Shown here piece by piece: positions 54,301 to 64,000 of a stretch of 64,000 nt of DNA (within the stretch, counting starts at the first letter, position 1; the number at the start of each line of letters is the position of its first letter). Position numbers and translations under genes: made by a program. The DNA is from Palaemon carinicauda. Its lineage: Eukaryota > Arthropoda > Malacostraca > Decapoda > Palaemonidae. Below the pieces are notes generated by a model. It saw only the letters and a list, made by a program, of their open reading frames with translations, searched no databases and was not told where the DNA came from. Location: the NCBI RefSeq assembly GCF_036898095.1, contig NC_090729.1, forward strand, positions 75,700,754 through 75,764,753. Reading direction: 5' to 3'.

Positions 54301-57300
54301 ATGCGTACGTGTCCTGGATTATCTGACCGCCCTTGTGGGACTTTTATGTCGGCGGTCGACACAGATCCTCACACCTTGTGTCCTCATTGTAGGGGCCAAC
54401 GGTGTGATAGTGATAATGTATGCGGTGAGTGTAGGGAGTGGTCTACCTCCCAGTGGGAAAGGTTTGCCCGGCGCCGGAAGAAGAAGTCCAAAAGGGATAT
54501 TTCTCCTTCAAAGGCTTCTTTGAAGAGAGAGAATCTCAAGGCCTCTTCTTCCGTAGCCCAAACCTCCTCCGAAGCTCCCACTCGATCAGTCTCTTCCGAG
54601 AGGCCGTCGAGTGGTAGCGTAGGCCGTAGTTCTGTTGACCGATCCCGGGGTGCGGGAGAAGTAGTTGTCTCCCATAGAGAGGCAGCTGCCCCTCCTCCCC
54701 CGGAGGAGGATATTGATTTCTCTGTAAATAACAATGATTTGTTACAGCTTTGGGCTTCCTTGGGGCTTCAGGGTTCGCCCTCCAAGGAAGCCCTGTTTGA
54801 CATGATCAAGCTGGGAGCAGCTGTTAAGCAATCGCCGACAATAGCAGACATAGATCCTCTGTCTATCGTCGACGTTGTTGTAACGGAGGCCTCTGGTGTA
54901 TCTGATCAAACTCCTGCTCCTGTTGTTGCTGAGGTTGCTGAAGGCTTAGATTCTCCCTCTGAACATCCTTCGAGGGTGGAACTTAGTCCTACAGTCCCTC
55001 CTGTTAGTGATTCTCCCCCTCGGGGGAGTTCACTTACAGATACTCCTCTGCGGAGGCCTTATGATGGTCAGCTTGCTGATCCCACGGCCCCTAGAGGGCG
55101 TATAAGGCGGAAGGCTCGTCCTCCCCTTCGCCGTAGAGGACTTCCTTCTCCTCACAAGGGAGTTAGGATGCGCCTCTTCGGCTCGTCATCCCAGCAGTCC
55201 TCTGCGGAGGAGACTTGCCGTTCACGGATCCTGCCAACTACCACCTTAGACCTCTCCGGAGATCGTTCGCGATCTCCTTCGGTGGAAGGTCGTCCTTCGG
55301 GACCCCCTGACCTGTCACCCTCCAGACCTGCTGACCTGCCGTCACCCTTCAAAGCTGCTGATGCGCTATATGCACCTTCTAACCCTGTCATTGCACAGGC
55401 ACCGGTCCCTTCGGGGCACAAGGGACTTGAGCGCAAAACTGCGCATCAGTCCCTTAAGTGACAGGTACCCCCTGCGCGCCATCACGCTGCTGCTGTTCCT
55501 GACTTAGCTCCCCAGCGCGCACCTGCGCCCGTGCGCGCACCTGTTCCTGTTCCTACACGCCAGGGTTCCCGTGCACGCACCTGCGCCCGTGCGCGCACCT
55601 GTTCCTGTTCCTACACGCCAGGGTTCCCCTGCGCACCCACGATCTGCTGCACGCCAGCGCCCACCTGCAGTTCATGCTATAGCGTGCAAGCGCTCATCTG
55701 TTCCTGCTACAGCGCTCAAGCGCTCTCCCACTCGTCATCGCTCTCCAGTGCCTCAGCGCACTTCTGGAGTTAAGCGTACTGTCGCAGTTGTTCCTGATAC
55801 AACGCACAAGCCCTCACCGGCTCGCCAGCGCACCCCTACGTTCCAGCGCGCAGTCCAGGAGGTACCTAAGTTAGCACACGGGCGCTCAAAGGTACCTCTG
55901 CGCTCTCCATCCAAACTGCGCACTCCTGTGCGCCCGAATCCTGTTGCCAGCGATGCGCGCCCAACTCAAGCAGTGCACACCTGTGCGCCCGAATCCTGTT
56001 GCACTCCCATCGCAGCAGTGCACTCCTATGCGCCCGCATCTTGATGCGTGCCATGCGCGCCCACGATCTCCTCAAGAGATAGTTCCTGCACCACCTGCGC
56101 GCCAGTGCGCAAATTCACTTTTGCGCTATCACGAGGCTGCGCAATTGCGCCCTCGCCCCGTGCTTCCAGATACGCGCGCTCCCTGCCCACGCGCTAGAGA
56201 CATTTCTCCTGTGCATGCGCGCCCAACAGTCTCGCCCGCACGGGCTCTTCAGCAGGTTCCTGCACGCACACACAATCAAAGGATTGCTCACGCGCAATCA
56301 AAGGATTGCTCACGCGCAAGCGCCCATCCAGCCTTCAACCCCGCCGCACGCCCTCGCCATTACCTATACGCGCCCGCGCCGACGTGCCTTGCCATCACCC
56401 TCGCGCGCGCACGCACACACGAAATCCCTACCGCGCACAATCCTCCTGCGCGCGATCCAGGGTGGGCTCATCGCGCGACCACCAGCGTGATTTGCGCCGC
56501 GATCCCGCACGCGATTTCACGGGGCTTCAGGCGGACAGGTCATCGTCTCGTTCCCCTCCTCACGAGCGCAGAACAGCACGCTCGCCAGGGGAGGGAAGGT
56601 TTCCGGACAGGTCTAAGGACTTTTTCTTCAGCTTCGTTTCAGGCGAACCCTCATTTGTCGACTCCTCCTAGGGATCGATCGATCCCCTTCCCTCCAGAGG
56701 GAGTGTCTGACAGCGCGACTGTCAGCCAGCAGCCCTGGTTTGGGACCATAGTCAGAGCTCTCATGCAGGCTTTTAAGCCTGTGTTCTCTGAACTGGGTCA
56801 CAAAATAGTGGCGGCTTCTCACCTGAATAGGAAGAGAGACGTCCCCTCCGTGTTGACTTCTCCGAGGGCTAAGCTGTCTCCTCGGAAATCCTTGCGCAAG
56901 GCTCCCTCTCCCCCCCAGACTTTCTCTCCCTTGACACGGTCTTGGACCTAGTCTATGGCATCCAGAAACCCTCTAGGGCCAGTGCAGCTTTGCCCTGGTC
57001 ACAAGGGATGAAGAGTGCCAGAGACAAAGTCGAAGGCCAGCTCTCTGAGCTTGCCTCCTCCAACAGATCCAACGCTGGTAACAAGCTCCTCCCTCCTCCT
57101 CGAGTCCACCAGAGGAGGTATTTCGAGATCTTAGAGGAGACTTGTTTGGGTCTTCCTATTCACCATTCTGTGGAAGAACTCATTGGGGGAGTCCCTCTAG
57201 AGAGACTCCAACCGGCATGTTTCGTATTCTGCTACTGAGATCCTAAGCCAGGAGAAGGTGGCCAAGTGTGCCATGCAGGCAACCTCGTGGCTTGACATCT

Positions 57301-57788
57301 GGCTGGGGTCTCTGGGCATCCTAGTGCGGTCTGAGGATCTGTCCAAGGAAAGCACCAGGAAGGCACTGGAGACATTCTTACTCTCAGGTACGCGGACCAT
57401 CGAGTTTCTGGCCCACCAAGTCTCGAGCTTGTGGGCCAATATGATCCTGAAACAACGGGACGCAGTGGCTGAGAGATTTCACCAGAAGGTCCCCAGTTCC
57501 GACATTAGCAGGCTCAAACATTCTTCCGTACTCGGTAAGAGTTTGTTTGAGCCTAAGGACGTGGAGCTAGCTGCTGAGAGGTGGAGGAAGTCCAACCAGG
57601 ATTCCCTCCTCCATAGGGCCCTGACATCGAGGCCCTACAAACCTCCAGCAACCCAACAGCCCCGTCCAGCTAAGAATGCGAAGAAGACGACAGCAGCAAA
57701 GCCAAAGGTGTCTAAGCCCTTTCCTGTCAAGGACAGGAAGGGCAGAAAGTCCTCCAGGGGAGGTAAAAATCCTAGAGGGAGCGGCTGA
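54301..57788 (+). pseudogene. DIRS gag-like gene, interrupted
   Basis: The first frame, 54,301-55,461 (386 codons, ATG), opens with a Cys/His cluster, TLCPHCRGQRCDSDNVCGEC followed by REW, typical of the N-terminal zinc module of decapod DIRS-type gag proteins, then a basic KKKSKRD stretch and Ser/Pro-rich text. A TGA at about 55,459 separates it from a low-complexity Arg/Pro/Ala-rich part (55,490-56,500) that is open in more than one frame because of CGCGCCC-type repeats. The C-terminal half continues as 56,500-56,951, 56,942-57,238 and 57,258-57,788 in changing frames, and ends in a basic region (KNAKKTTAAKPKVSKPF). Role by analogy: particle protein that packages the element RNA. Not functional as it stands. 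Confidence 0.75.
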
Positions 57789-57821
57789 GGCCGTAAACGC
57801 TAGGATTGGCAATCCCCCTGC

Positions 57822-58925
57822 ATGTTCACCAATTGGGGGATGCCTACAAAGTTGCGCGACAAGGTGGCAGCAACTCGGGGCAGATACCTGGACGATTTCC
57901 GTGATCGGTCAGGGATATCGCGTCCGTTCACATCATCTCTACCTCCCCTGACAGCGAAGCCAGTGTCATTGAGCTCCCTTACCATGGGATCGGTAAGGGG
58001 GCAAGCCCTCCGGGCAGAAGTCGAGACCATGTTGAAGAAGGACGCTCTCCAAGAGGTGGCAGACGGGTCCCCAGGCTTCTACAGTCGACTGTTTCTTGTA
58101 AAGAAGGCGTCTGGAGGCTGGAGACCAGTCATCGACCTCTCTACCCTGAACGGGTTTGTCAAACAGACACCGTTCAGCATGGAGACGGCAGACACGATCA
58201 GATTTGCTGTGAGACCACAAGACTACATGTGTACGCTGGACCTGAAGGACGCGTACTTCCAGATCCCGGTCCACCCGTCTTCAAGGAATTACTTAAAGAT
58301 TTTGCCTAGACAACAAGATCTACCAGTTCAAGGTGCTGTGCTTCGGTCTCTCCACAGCTCCTTAAGTGTTCACCAGAGTGTTCACCCTGATATCATCTTG
58401 GGCTCACAGGATCAATATCCGTCTCCTCCGTTACCTGGACGACTGGCTGATCCTAGCAGACTCGGAGGCAACCCTTCTCCGCCACCGAGACAAGCTTCTC
58501 GAACTTTGCCAGGATCTAGGGATCATGGTAAATCTCGAGAAGTCCTCTCTGCAGCCCTCTCAGAAACTATTATACCTAGGCATGATCATAGACACCAATC
58601 TCCACAAAGCCTTCCCATCAGACGACAGGATAGCAAGGCTGAGGAAGGTCGCAAGGCCTTTCCTCAAAAGAGAAGAACTTCCAGCCCAAGCGTGGTTACA
58701 TCTCCTCGGCCATCTCTCTTCCCTGGCCCGTCTGGTTCCCAATGGTCGCCTCAGAATGAGATCTCTCCAGTGGCGACTCAAGTCCCGGTGGAATCAAGGA
58801 CACTATTCCCCGGACACTCTGATCCCTATGGGTCCTACGGAACAGACGGACCTTCAGTGGTGAGTGGCAGACGAGAACCTACGAAAGGGAGTGGATCTTC
58901 TCGTCCTTCCCCTGGATTTGATGTT
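57822..58925 (+). pseudogene. DIRS reverse transcriptase/RNase H, frameshifted and truncated
   Basis: RT opens with ALRAEVETMLKKDALQEV, then GFYSRLFLVKKASGGWRPVI and DLSTLNGFV, and motif A LDLKDAYFQIPVHPSSR (about 58,237-58,290). A frameshift near 58,300-58,360 moves the frame; the second part (58,366-58,863) starts MFTRVFTLISSWAHRINIRL and has the catalytic YLDDW at about 58,432, then the connection LYLGMIIDTN and RSLQWRLKSRW. RNase H begins (ENLRKGVDLLVLPLDLMLF) after an in-frame TGA at about 58,861 and is cut at about 58,925. These motifs are those of DIRS/PAT elements and not of Gypsy. Confidence 0.88.
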
Positions 58926-59740
58926 GTTTTCGCCGCAGCTATGTATGGGCCCAAGGTATAGCACTTGCCAAAGTCTACTCTCACCTCTCCAAGTTAATGA
59001 GAAGCGAAGACAGAGCTGCTCCTCCAGAAAATAGCATCCATGAATAGCCTAACTAACATTTATTCCTGATATGCCAGAGAGGTAGCAAGGGCTCTCACTT
59101 CGTGAGCCCGTAATTTCAACAGGGCGAAGTGTTCCTCCTCACATAAGAGGTCGTGAGGTTAATGACATCAAACGTCGTAGGACAGGGTTACGAAGGGTTC
59201 TCGCTCTTTACGAGAAAGATGAACCTTAAGCCACAAACTGCCCTATCCTAATTGAAGTTCACCCTCTTCCCAATCGCCTGGACTTCGCTGACCTCTTGGC
59301 ATTCGCTAGAGTCATAAGGGAGAGGGTTTTCTTTGCTACAACCCGAAGAGAGGCTAGCGAGATAGGTTTAAATTTCTTGGAGCACAGAAACTTAAACACC
59401 ACATCCAGGTTTAAGAGTACCTATAACGTCGTCTGAAAAGGCCCAATGAGGTCCTGCAAACCTTGACTTTGGGACAACTCTAGGCCTCTATGCCTAAAGA
59501 TGGCGGAGAGCATACTGCTGTATCCATTGATGGTAGATACAGCCAGCTTAGCATCCTGTCTGAGGTACGAGAAGAAGTCTGCAATCTGGCTCAGAAAGGT
59601 AGTGGATGAGGAAACCTGTGCCGCCTGCACCAAGCTCTAAAGGTCTCCCACCTAGATCGGTAGACTCTTTGTGAAGAGATCCTCCTTGCTCTGGCGATAG
59701 ATTTCGTCGCTTGTGCCGAAAAGCCTCGAGATCTGACAAG
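58926..59740 (-). pseudogene. DIRS tyrosine recombinase, frameshifted
   Basis: On the minus strand: RISSQRVYRSRWETFRAWCR (near 59,700-59,640) and FLSQIADFFSYLRQDAKLAV with STINGYSSMLSAI (59,600-59,490) are the SAM-like N-terminal core-binding part. LASLRVVAKKTLSLMTLANAKRS (near 59,370-59,300) is the start of the catalytic domain, with the expected Arg. RAHEVRALATSLAYQE (near 59,110-59,060) carries the H-x-x-R pair, and WRSSSVFASH followed by a stop (near 59,010) sits where the catalytic Tyr is expected (FASHY). The tail DFGKCYTLGPYIAAA runs to about 58,935. Three or more frame changes. The enzyme would recombine circular element DNA into the genome. Confidence 0.75.
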
Positions 59741-60174
59741 CTTCAAGTCAGTCTGAAGGAAGTCAGTTGAGAGCAAGGGGGGTAAGATGATACCTCTCGA
59801 AGTGGGGCTGTTTGAGAAGATCTGGACTTGCCGAAGTCTTCTTGGGAAGTCCATCAACACGCCCATCACTTCAGAAAACCATTCCCTAGCAGGCCAGAAT
59901 GGCGCCGCTATGATCATTCGCCCCGAATCGAGGAGAGCGAATTTCCTGAAGACCAAATTGATGATCTCGAACGGGGGCAACGTAAACATGTCCACCCCGT
60001 CCAATCCATCAGGAAGGAGTCCACTGCCAGAACTTCCTCATCCGGGACTAGGGAGCAGCAGTAGGGGGTCCTCTTCTTCCAGGTGGAGGCAAAAAGGTCT
60101 GATACAGGTCTGCCCCACAACATCCAGAGACTGACAGACTTGCGGGTTGAGAGACCATTCTGAAGGAAAAACAA
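59741..60174 (-). pseudogene. DIRS RNase H/connection C-terminus
   Basis: On the minus strand: VSDLFASTWKKRTPYCCSL, VDSFLMDW, then in the next frame MFTLPPFEIINLVFRKF and RMIIAAPFWPAREWFSEVM. This fits the conserved end of DIRS RNase H (DLFA ... APPF ... APFWP). A frameshift lies near 60,000. The sequence upstream to the gag-like part lacks RT. Confidence 0.75.
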
Positions 60175-60351
60175 GTCTCTTCCTGCTGAGCATATTTATC
60201 CCGATGATTCTTGCCCTAGAACAAACCTCCTTTCTAGATCCAAGAAATCAGAACGAAGGCGTCCTTGATCTCAACACACGATTCACCTAGTGTGATCACG
60301 AAGTCCTAGATTCTCATGTTCAAAGTCATGCCCCATGCTGGAACTTTGACA

Positions 60352-60520
60352 TCAAGCGTCCTGAAAGACGAGGCGCCGATCGTCTCGTAAGACGTGGCGC
60401 CGATAGTCCTGTAAGACGTGGTGCCAAAAGTCCTGTAAGACGTGGAGCCGAGAGGTTAACAGAGCGAGACGCTGAACGTTCTAAAAGACAAGGTGCTGAG
60501 CATCCTGGTGTCAGAAGAGA
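60352..60520. repeat. 24-bp minisatellite, short block of about 7 degenerate copies
   Basis: The unit AGTCCTGTAAGACGTGGTGC plus CAAA and variants, each 24 bp. On the minus strand it reads APRLTGLS. Same unit type as the large array at 61,330 but more diverged, so probably older. Confidence 0.85.
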
Positions 60521-61329
60521 CTCTTCTTGCTGACAGGAAGACCTAATTATTCGATAGGCTCAACATTATCTAAAAATCAAGATACAGGGACGCTCTGATT
60601 TCTCCAGAGAGCAGCATTCCGCTACATAAAGAAAAAGTTACGTGAACATGAGAGGGGCGGAACTGAGATCAAAACACACGCCCGAAACTGACCCATTCTT
60701 CCTTGTAAACAAACCCCAGATAAAGTTTGATTGCATAGCCTGTCACTTAGACTCCTCTCTAGAACTGGGAGAGAGAATCGTTGTAGCTAAAAACTAAAGG
60801 AGGTTTCCCTATAAAAGGAAAAAGTAATCCTCCTTCAGAAGAAGTACTGACCAAAGGTCTGCTCCCCTCTTCTCCAAAGATTTTGATGTCTCCGTGGAGG
60901 ACTTTGACTTCTGAACGAAGGCTTAAAGAGCATTTACGTCCAGGACCGGACAAAAGACTCCCTCTCCCAAAAGAGAGACATTGAAGTTGCAAAGTCGGTT
61001 AGGCAGAAAAGTCTTAATGGAGTAACTAACAAAGGAGGATTCACTATGAAAAAGATTTCGCATCCATCCCAGAAAAAACACGGACCAAAGGTCTGCTCCT
61101 CTCTCCCAGACTCGCCAGAAGTAGCAAAGTCTGGATCCTACTGTTGTTAGTCATCAAATGTTTCTGTTTTAAGAAACAAAAATTAATATATTCTTAAAGC
61201 TCCATTAATGACCACGTGAAAACTCAGAGGGTGGGGAACATGGAGCAACAGAACTTAGGATCCTCTCCTTCTGTTAACCTCAAACAATTCAACAGGAGAA
61301 AAGTGATCACTAAAGTCATCCTTGACAGA
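60521..61329 (-). other. gag-like spacer between two 24-bp repeat blocks
   Basis: Text with many stops on both strands, Lys/Arg and Phe-rich on the minus strand. It contains two direct copies of a block (AGTACTGACCAAAGGTCTGC at 60,843 and CACGGACCAAAGGTCTGCTC near 61,079; AAGGAGG flanks both). No domain was recognised. Confidence 0.35.
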
Positions 61330-62510
61330 GAGCTTATAAGACGTGGCGTCGCCCTGAAAGGACAAGGCGGCGATCGTCCTATCATCCTGAAAGACGAGGC
61401 TGCCCTCGTCCCGAAAGACGAGGCTGCCCTCGTCCCGAGAGACGAGGCTGCCCTCGTCCCGAAAGACGAGGCTGCCCACGTCCCGAAAGACGAGGCTGCC
61501 CACGTCCCGAAAGACGAGGCTGCCCTCGCCCCGAAAGAGGAGGCTGCCCTCGCCCCGAAAGAGGAGGCTGCCCTCGCCCCGAAAGAGGAGGCTGCACTCG
61601 CCCCGAAAGACGAGGCTGCACTCGCCCCGAAAGACGAGGCTGCACGCGCCCTGTAAGACGAGGCTGCATTCATCCTGAAAGACGAGGCTGCATTCGCCGT
61701 GAAAGACGAGGCTGCATTCGTCCTGAAAGACGAGGCAGCATTAGTCCTGAAAGACGAGTCTGCATTAGCCCTGAAAGACGAGGCTGCATTTGTCCTGAAA
61801 GACGAGGCAGCATTCGCCCTGAAAGACGAGGCTGCACTCGCCCTGAGAGACGATACAGCATTCGCCCTGAAAGACGAGGCTGTATTCGCTCTGAAAGACG
61901 AGGCTGCATTCGTCCTGAAAGACGAGGCAGCACTCGCCCTGCAAGATGAGGCTGCATTAGTCCTGAAAGACGAGGCAGCATTCGTCCTGAAAGACGAGGC
62001 TGCATTCGTCCCGAAAGACGAGGCTGCCCACGTCCCGAAAGACGAGGCAGCGTTCGTCCTGAAAGACGAGGCTGCGTTCGTCCTGAAAGACGAGGCTGCG
62101 TTCGTCCTGAAAGACGAGGCTGCATTCGTCCCGAAAGACGAGGCAGCATTCGTCCTGAAAGACGAGGCTGCATTCGTCCCGAAAGACGAGGCTGCCCACG
62201 TCCCGAAAGACGAGGCAGCATTCGTCCCGAAAGACGAGGCTGCATTCGTCCTGAAAGACGAGGCAGCATTCGTCCTGAAAGACGAGGCAGCATTCGTCCT
62301 GAAAGACGAGGCTGCATTCGTCCTGAAAGACGAGGCTGCATTCGTCCTGAAAGACGAGGCTGCATTCGTCCTGAAAGACGAGGCAGCATTCGTCCTGAAA
62401 GACGAGGCAGCATTCGTCCTGAAAGACGAGGCAGCATTCGTCCTGAAAGACGAGGCTGCATTCGCCCTGAAAGACGAGGCTGCATACGTCCTGTCTTGAA
62501 AGACTTAGCG
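61330..62510. repeat. 24-bp minisatellite, about 49 copies
   Basis: The unit is CCTGAAAGACGAGGCTGCAT plus TCGT (24 bp) with limited variants. Because 24 is a multiple of three and the unit has no stop in several frames, both strands are open: plus reads LKDEAAFV / PKDEAAHV, minus reads RMQPRLSG (302 codons, 62,578-61,670). Variant zones exist: 61,390-61,560 is mostly CCCGAAAGACGAGGCTGCC, 61,520-61,600 has GAGGAGG, and 61,690-62,480 is mostly CCTG..GCATTCG, with GCT/GCA alternating. Neighbouring context puts it in the gag of the minus-strand DIRS copy. Confidence 0.95.
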
Positions 62511-62579
62511 CCGAGCGTTAAGGCAAAATGATATTCACTATGCCACTCGGCGCGTTCGGTTCCGACCAGAGGGTTCATA

Positions 62580-63130
62580 AAACTGACTGGCGCTCTGGGA
62601 GAAAAAACCGAGTCAATGATGGTTTGTAAGCATTGATATTAGCAGAGAATATCTATGACTTAAGAATTGCCATTAAAATCAAAAGTGATGCAATGCAAAA
62701 TTCTAAAAGCAGTGTAAGAATCTTAACGTTCAACGCTCTTTGCTTTACCATGGCAAGGGCGAGCATTCTTGGGAACGTTAACAGGAACGCTCGCGAGGGC
62801 GTTTGCTCGTGAGCTAACGCCTCTCGTTTCCTTTCGCCGATCGACGTTCCTTCTCCCATGGGCCGGGGAGCTTGGAAGAGGTCTAAGGCTAGGAAAACAA
62901 CGTCCCTGTGCTGAAAGAATCCAATGCCTAATTTAGCACTGAAAAACTTGCACTATTAAACTCTTACACAAAAAACCATAATTAGTCCTGCCCGTTGTGA
63001 GAGAACTTATTCTTCTGCCACGAGCTTGAATGAGAAAGCAAAATCGTCTCTAGTACTTGCTATATAAACTGTAACAAAATATTTTTTATGAAATATAAAA
63101 CTGACATTTCCATAATAAAATAAACTTTCA
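62580..63130. other. 5' part of the minus-strand DIRS copy; no intact gene
   Basis: Contains a run of GCTCGCGAGGGCGTTTGCTC-type text near 62,790-62,820 and short broken frames. No zinc cluster like the one at 54,380 was found. Confidence 0.35.
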
Positions 63131-63132
63131 AA

Positions 63133-63300
63133 CATACTTACCCGGCGGTCACAAAAAGAAAAAACCACCGGGCAAGAGTTGAGAATAAAAATAGATGTAG
63201 AAGACACTCACCCGGTAGTTACATATAACCACCGGTAAAATTAAATGTCATAAATACCTACCCGGCAGTTACATACAAATGCCGGGAAAGTTATACGTTA
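63133..63300. repeat. three hairpin-forming repeats of about 55-65 bp
   Basis: Each unit has a form of ACTTACCCGGCAGTTACAT and a downstream complement: CCCGGCGGT..ACCACCGGG (63,149-63,172 region), ACCCGGTAGTTACATATAAC plus CACCGGT (63,211-63,236), and CCCGGCAGTTACATACAAAT plus GCCGGG (63,260-63,285). The stems differ in sequence but stay paired, which means compensating changes. Confidence 0.8.
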
Positions 63301-64000
63301 AAGATTAAAATGAACAGAAAAAGGGAAAACAAATGTAATCCACAATTAATTCAAAGGGAATTCAAAAACAAGCGAGTTGTAATGATAAAAAGAACAGATA
63401 TAGCAATAACGTATCTATATATATAAATGTAAACAATAGGAACATATAAATGAAAAAGCTACTAAAACTAGAATTTCCATATAAATTAGTTGTTGTTGGA
63501 GAATAATAGCCAAAACTTTAATTTCCATATCGAAAAGAACGCTACCAAGGCATGTTGGGACTGCACCGAGAGTAACGAGTAACAGCGCAAATTAACCATA
63601 CGCTAGTTCTATTTAATTTATGAAATTAGATCGATGATTTAAAGAACGAACACCCAATGGACAAACATTTCTTTAAAATTTTACATTAAAAGTTAAGAAA
63701 CTTATATAAGTGGAATTCCTCCCATTCTTGCATAAAACAAATAAAGAGAATTGCAAGACATACATGAAGATTACATCACACAACTGTGACGTCATAGAGT
63801 TGCCTGAACGTATTCCGTCATCAGGATTAAAAACTTCGCAACTAAAATATAGTGCACAAACAAAACCTCTGCATACAAACTGTGAGGATCAACCGACACT
63901 TTCGGTAACCTCATGTTGCATACATCACTCGCACAAACACGAAAATTAAGTTATCACTCATGATAAATAAAGTAAATAATAATAATAAAACACGATTGCC
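63301..64000. other. AT-rich sequence, nothing recognised
   Basis: No gene, repeat unit or transposon end that I can support. A short open frame at 63,710-63,949 has no recognisable features. Confidence 0.5.

Larger units (their letters stand above)
54004..58925 (+). mobile_element. DIRS-like retrotransposon, plus-strand copy, 3'-truncated
   Basis: It starts with the terminal block shared with 22,978 and 43,135, then gag (54,301-57,788) and RT/RNase H (57,822-58,925). The copy stops in the RNase H region near 58,925, where sequence from an opposite-facing copy begins. No tyrosine recombinase on this strand. GC content rises to well above that of the neighbours at 55,500-56,500. Confidence 0.82.
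58926..62900 (-). mobile_element. DIRS-like retrotransposon, minus-strand copy, internally deleted
   Basis: Read on the minus strand: gag-like region with the 24-bp array (62,578-61,220), a further gag-like stretch with a second small array (61,200-60,350), RNase H end (60,174-59,740), and the tyrosine recombinase (59,720-58,930). The RT core is missing, so there is an internal deletion near 60,180-60,340. Its 3' end abuts the truncated 3' end of the plus copy: a tail-to-tail pair. Confidence 0.72.

Noticed and set aside
57822..58925. A Gypsy/LTR retrotransposon
   Set aside because: RT motifs (GFYSRLFLV, YLDDW, LDLKDAYFQIP), a tyrosine recombinase in related copies and the lack of LTRs or integrase favour DIRS.
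61699..62499. A plus-strand 266-codon frame that reads as a KDEAAFVL repeat protein
   Set aside because: The 24-bp unit is open on both strands by construction; there is no start context, non-repeat domain or splice signal, and the neighbouring DIRS pieces point to the minus strand.
61330..62510. A CRISPR-like array
   Set aside because: Units are contiguous 24-bp repeats without spacers, in a eukaryotic genome.

Overview
The window looks like decapod crustacean nuclear DNA, probably a shrimp. This is an inference from style and not from a database search: very dense (CT)n/(GA)n microsatellites, many Tigger/pogo, piggyBac-like, non-LTR and DIRS-type elements nested in one another, and only one stretch that reads like a host gene, a spliced exon with no bacterial features. 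No rRNA gene, CRISPR array, operon or clear tRNA gene was seen.

Layout. 1-2,640: CT/TA microsatellites, a 305-bp piggyBac-type MITE (1,376-1,680) and a possible small MITE (2,105-2,283). 2,640-6,300: two decayed non-LTR retrotransposon fragments in opposite orientations, the first containing a 316-bp tandem duplication. 6,405-10,126: tandem units of a Tigger-like family with termini CAGGTAGTCGTCGACTTACG (here family C), interrupted by a 2.8-kb piggyBac-like non-autonomous element. 10,330-17,943: an inverted family C element with a broken transposase gene; its own tandem array is interrupted by a 3.9-kb Tigger (family A, 13,637-17,542) with an intact 626-codon transposase. 18,180-23,100: a decayed DIRS-like element holding a 1.4-kb deletion derivative of family C. 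23,569-24,922: a second piggyBac-like copy, inverted relative to the first. 24,950-29,600: a 193-bp tandem array and two 5'-truncated non-LTR elements on the minus strand, the second with an uninterrupted reverse transcriptase.

29,600-43,400: gag-like DIRS debris, a long palindrome, a two-ORF non-LTR element (33,105-37,345) whose ORF1 has a CCCH zinc finger, a spaced direct repeat, and a decayed DIRS copy with recognisable RT, RNase H and tyrosine recombinase. 43,704-46,331: a third Tigger (family B) with an intact 604-codon transposase in which the first catalytic Asp is replaced. 46,400-46,640: a tRNA-derived SINE. 47,845-51,168: a 1,108-codon, phase 0/phase 0 exon of a host gene that I do not recognise; it is Ser-rich, looks disordered and has PxxPR/K motifs. 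Its downstream intron carries a foldback element. 54,004-62,900: two DIRS copies arranged tail to tail with a junction near 58,925; the minus-strand copy carries about 49 copies of a 24-bp minisatellite in its gag-like region. 63,130-63,300: three hairpin-forming repeats.

The genes do not form a pathway. The biological content is the layering of transposons: piggyBac into Tigger C arrays, Tigger A into the same kind of array, and family C into DIRS. This gives relative ages, and it leaves two intact Tigger ORFs and one uninterrupted RT as the youngest-looking coding sequences besides the host exon.
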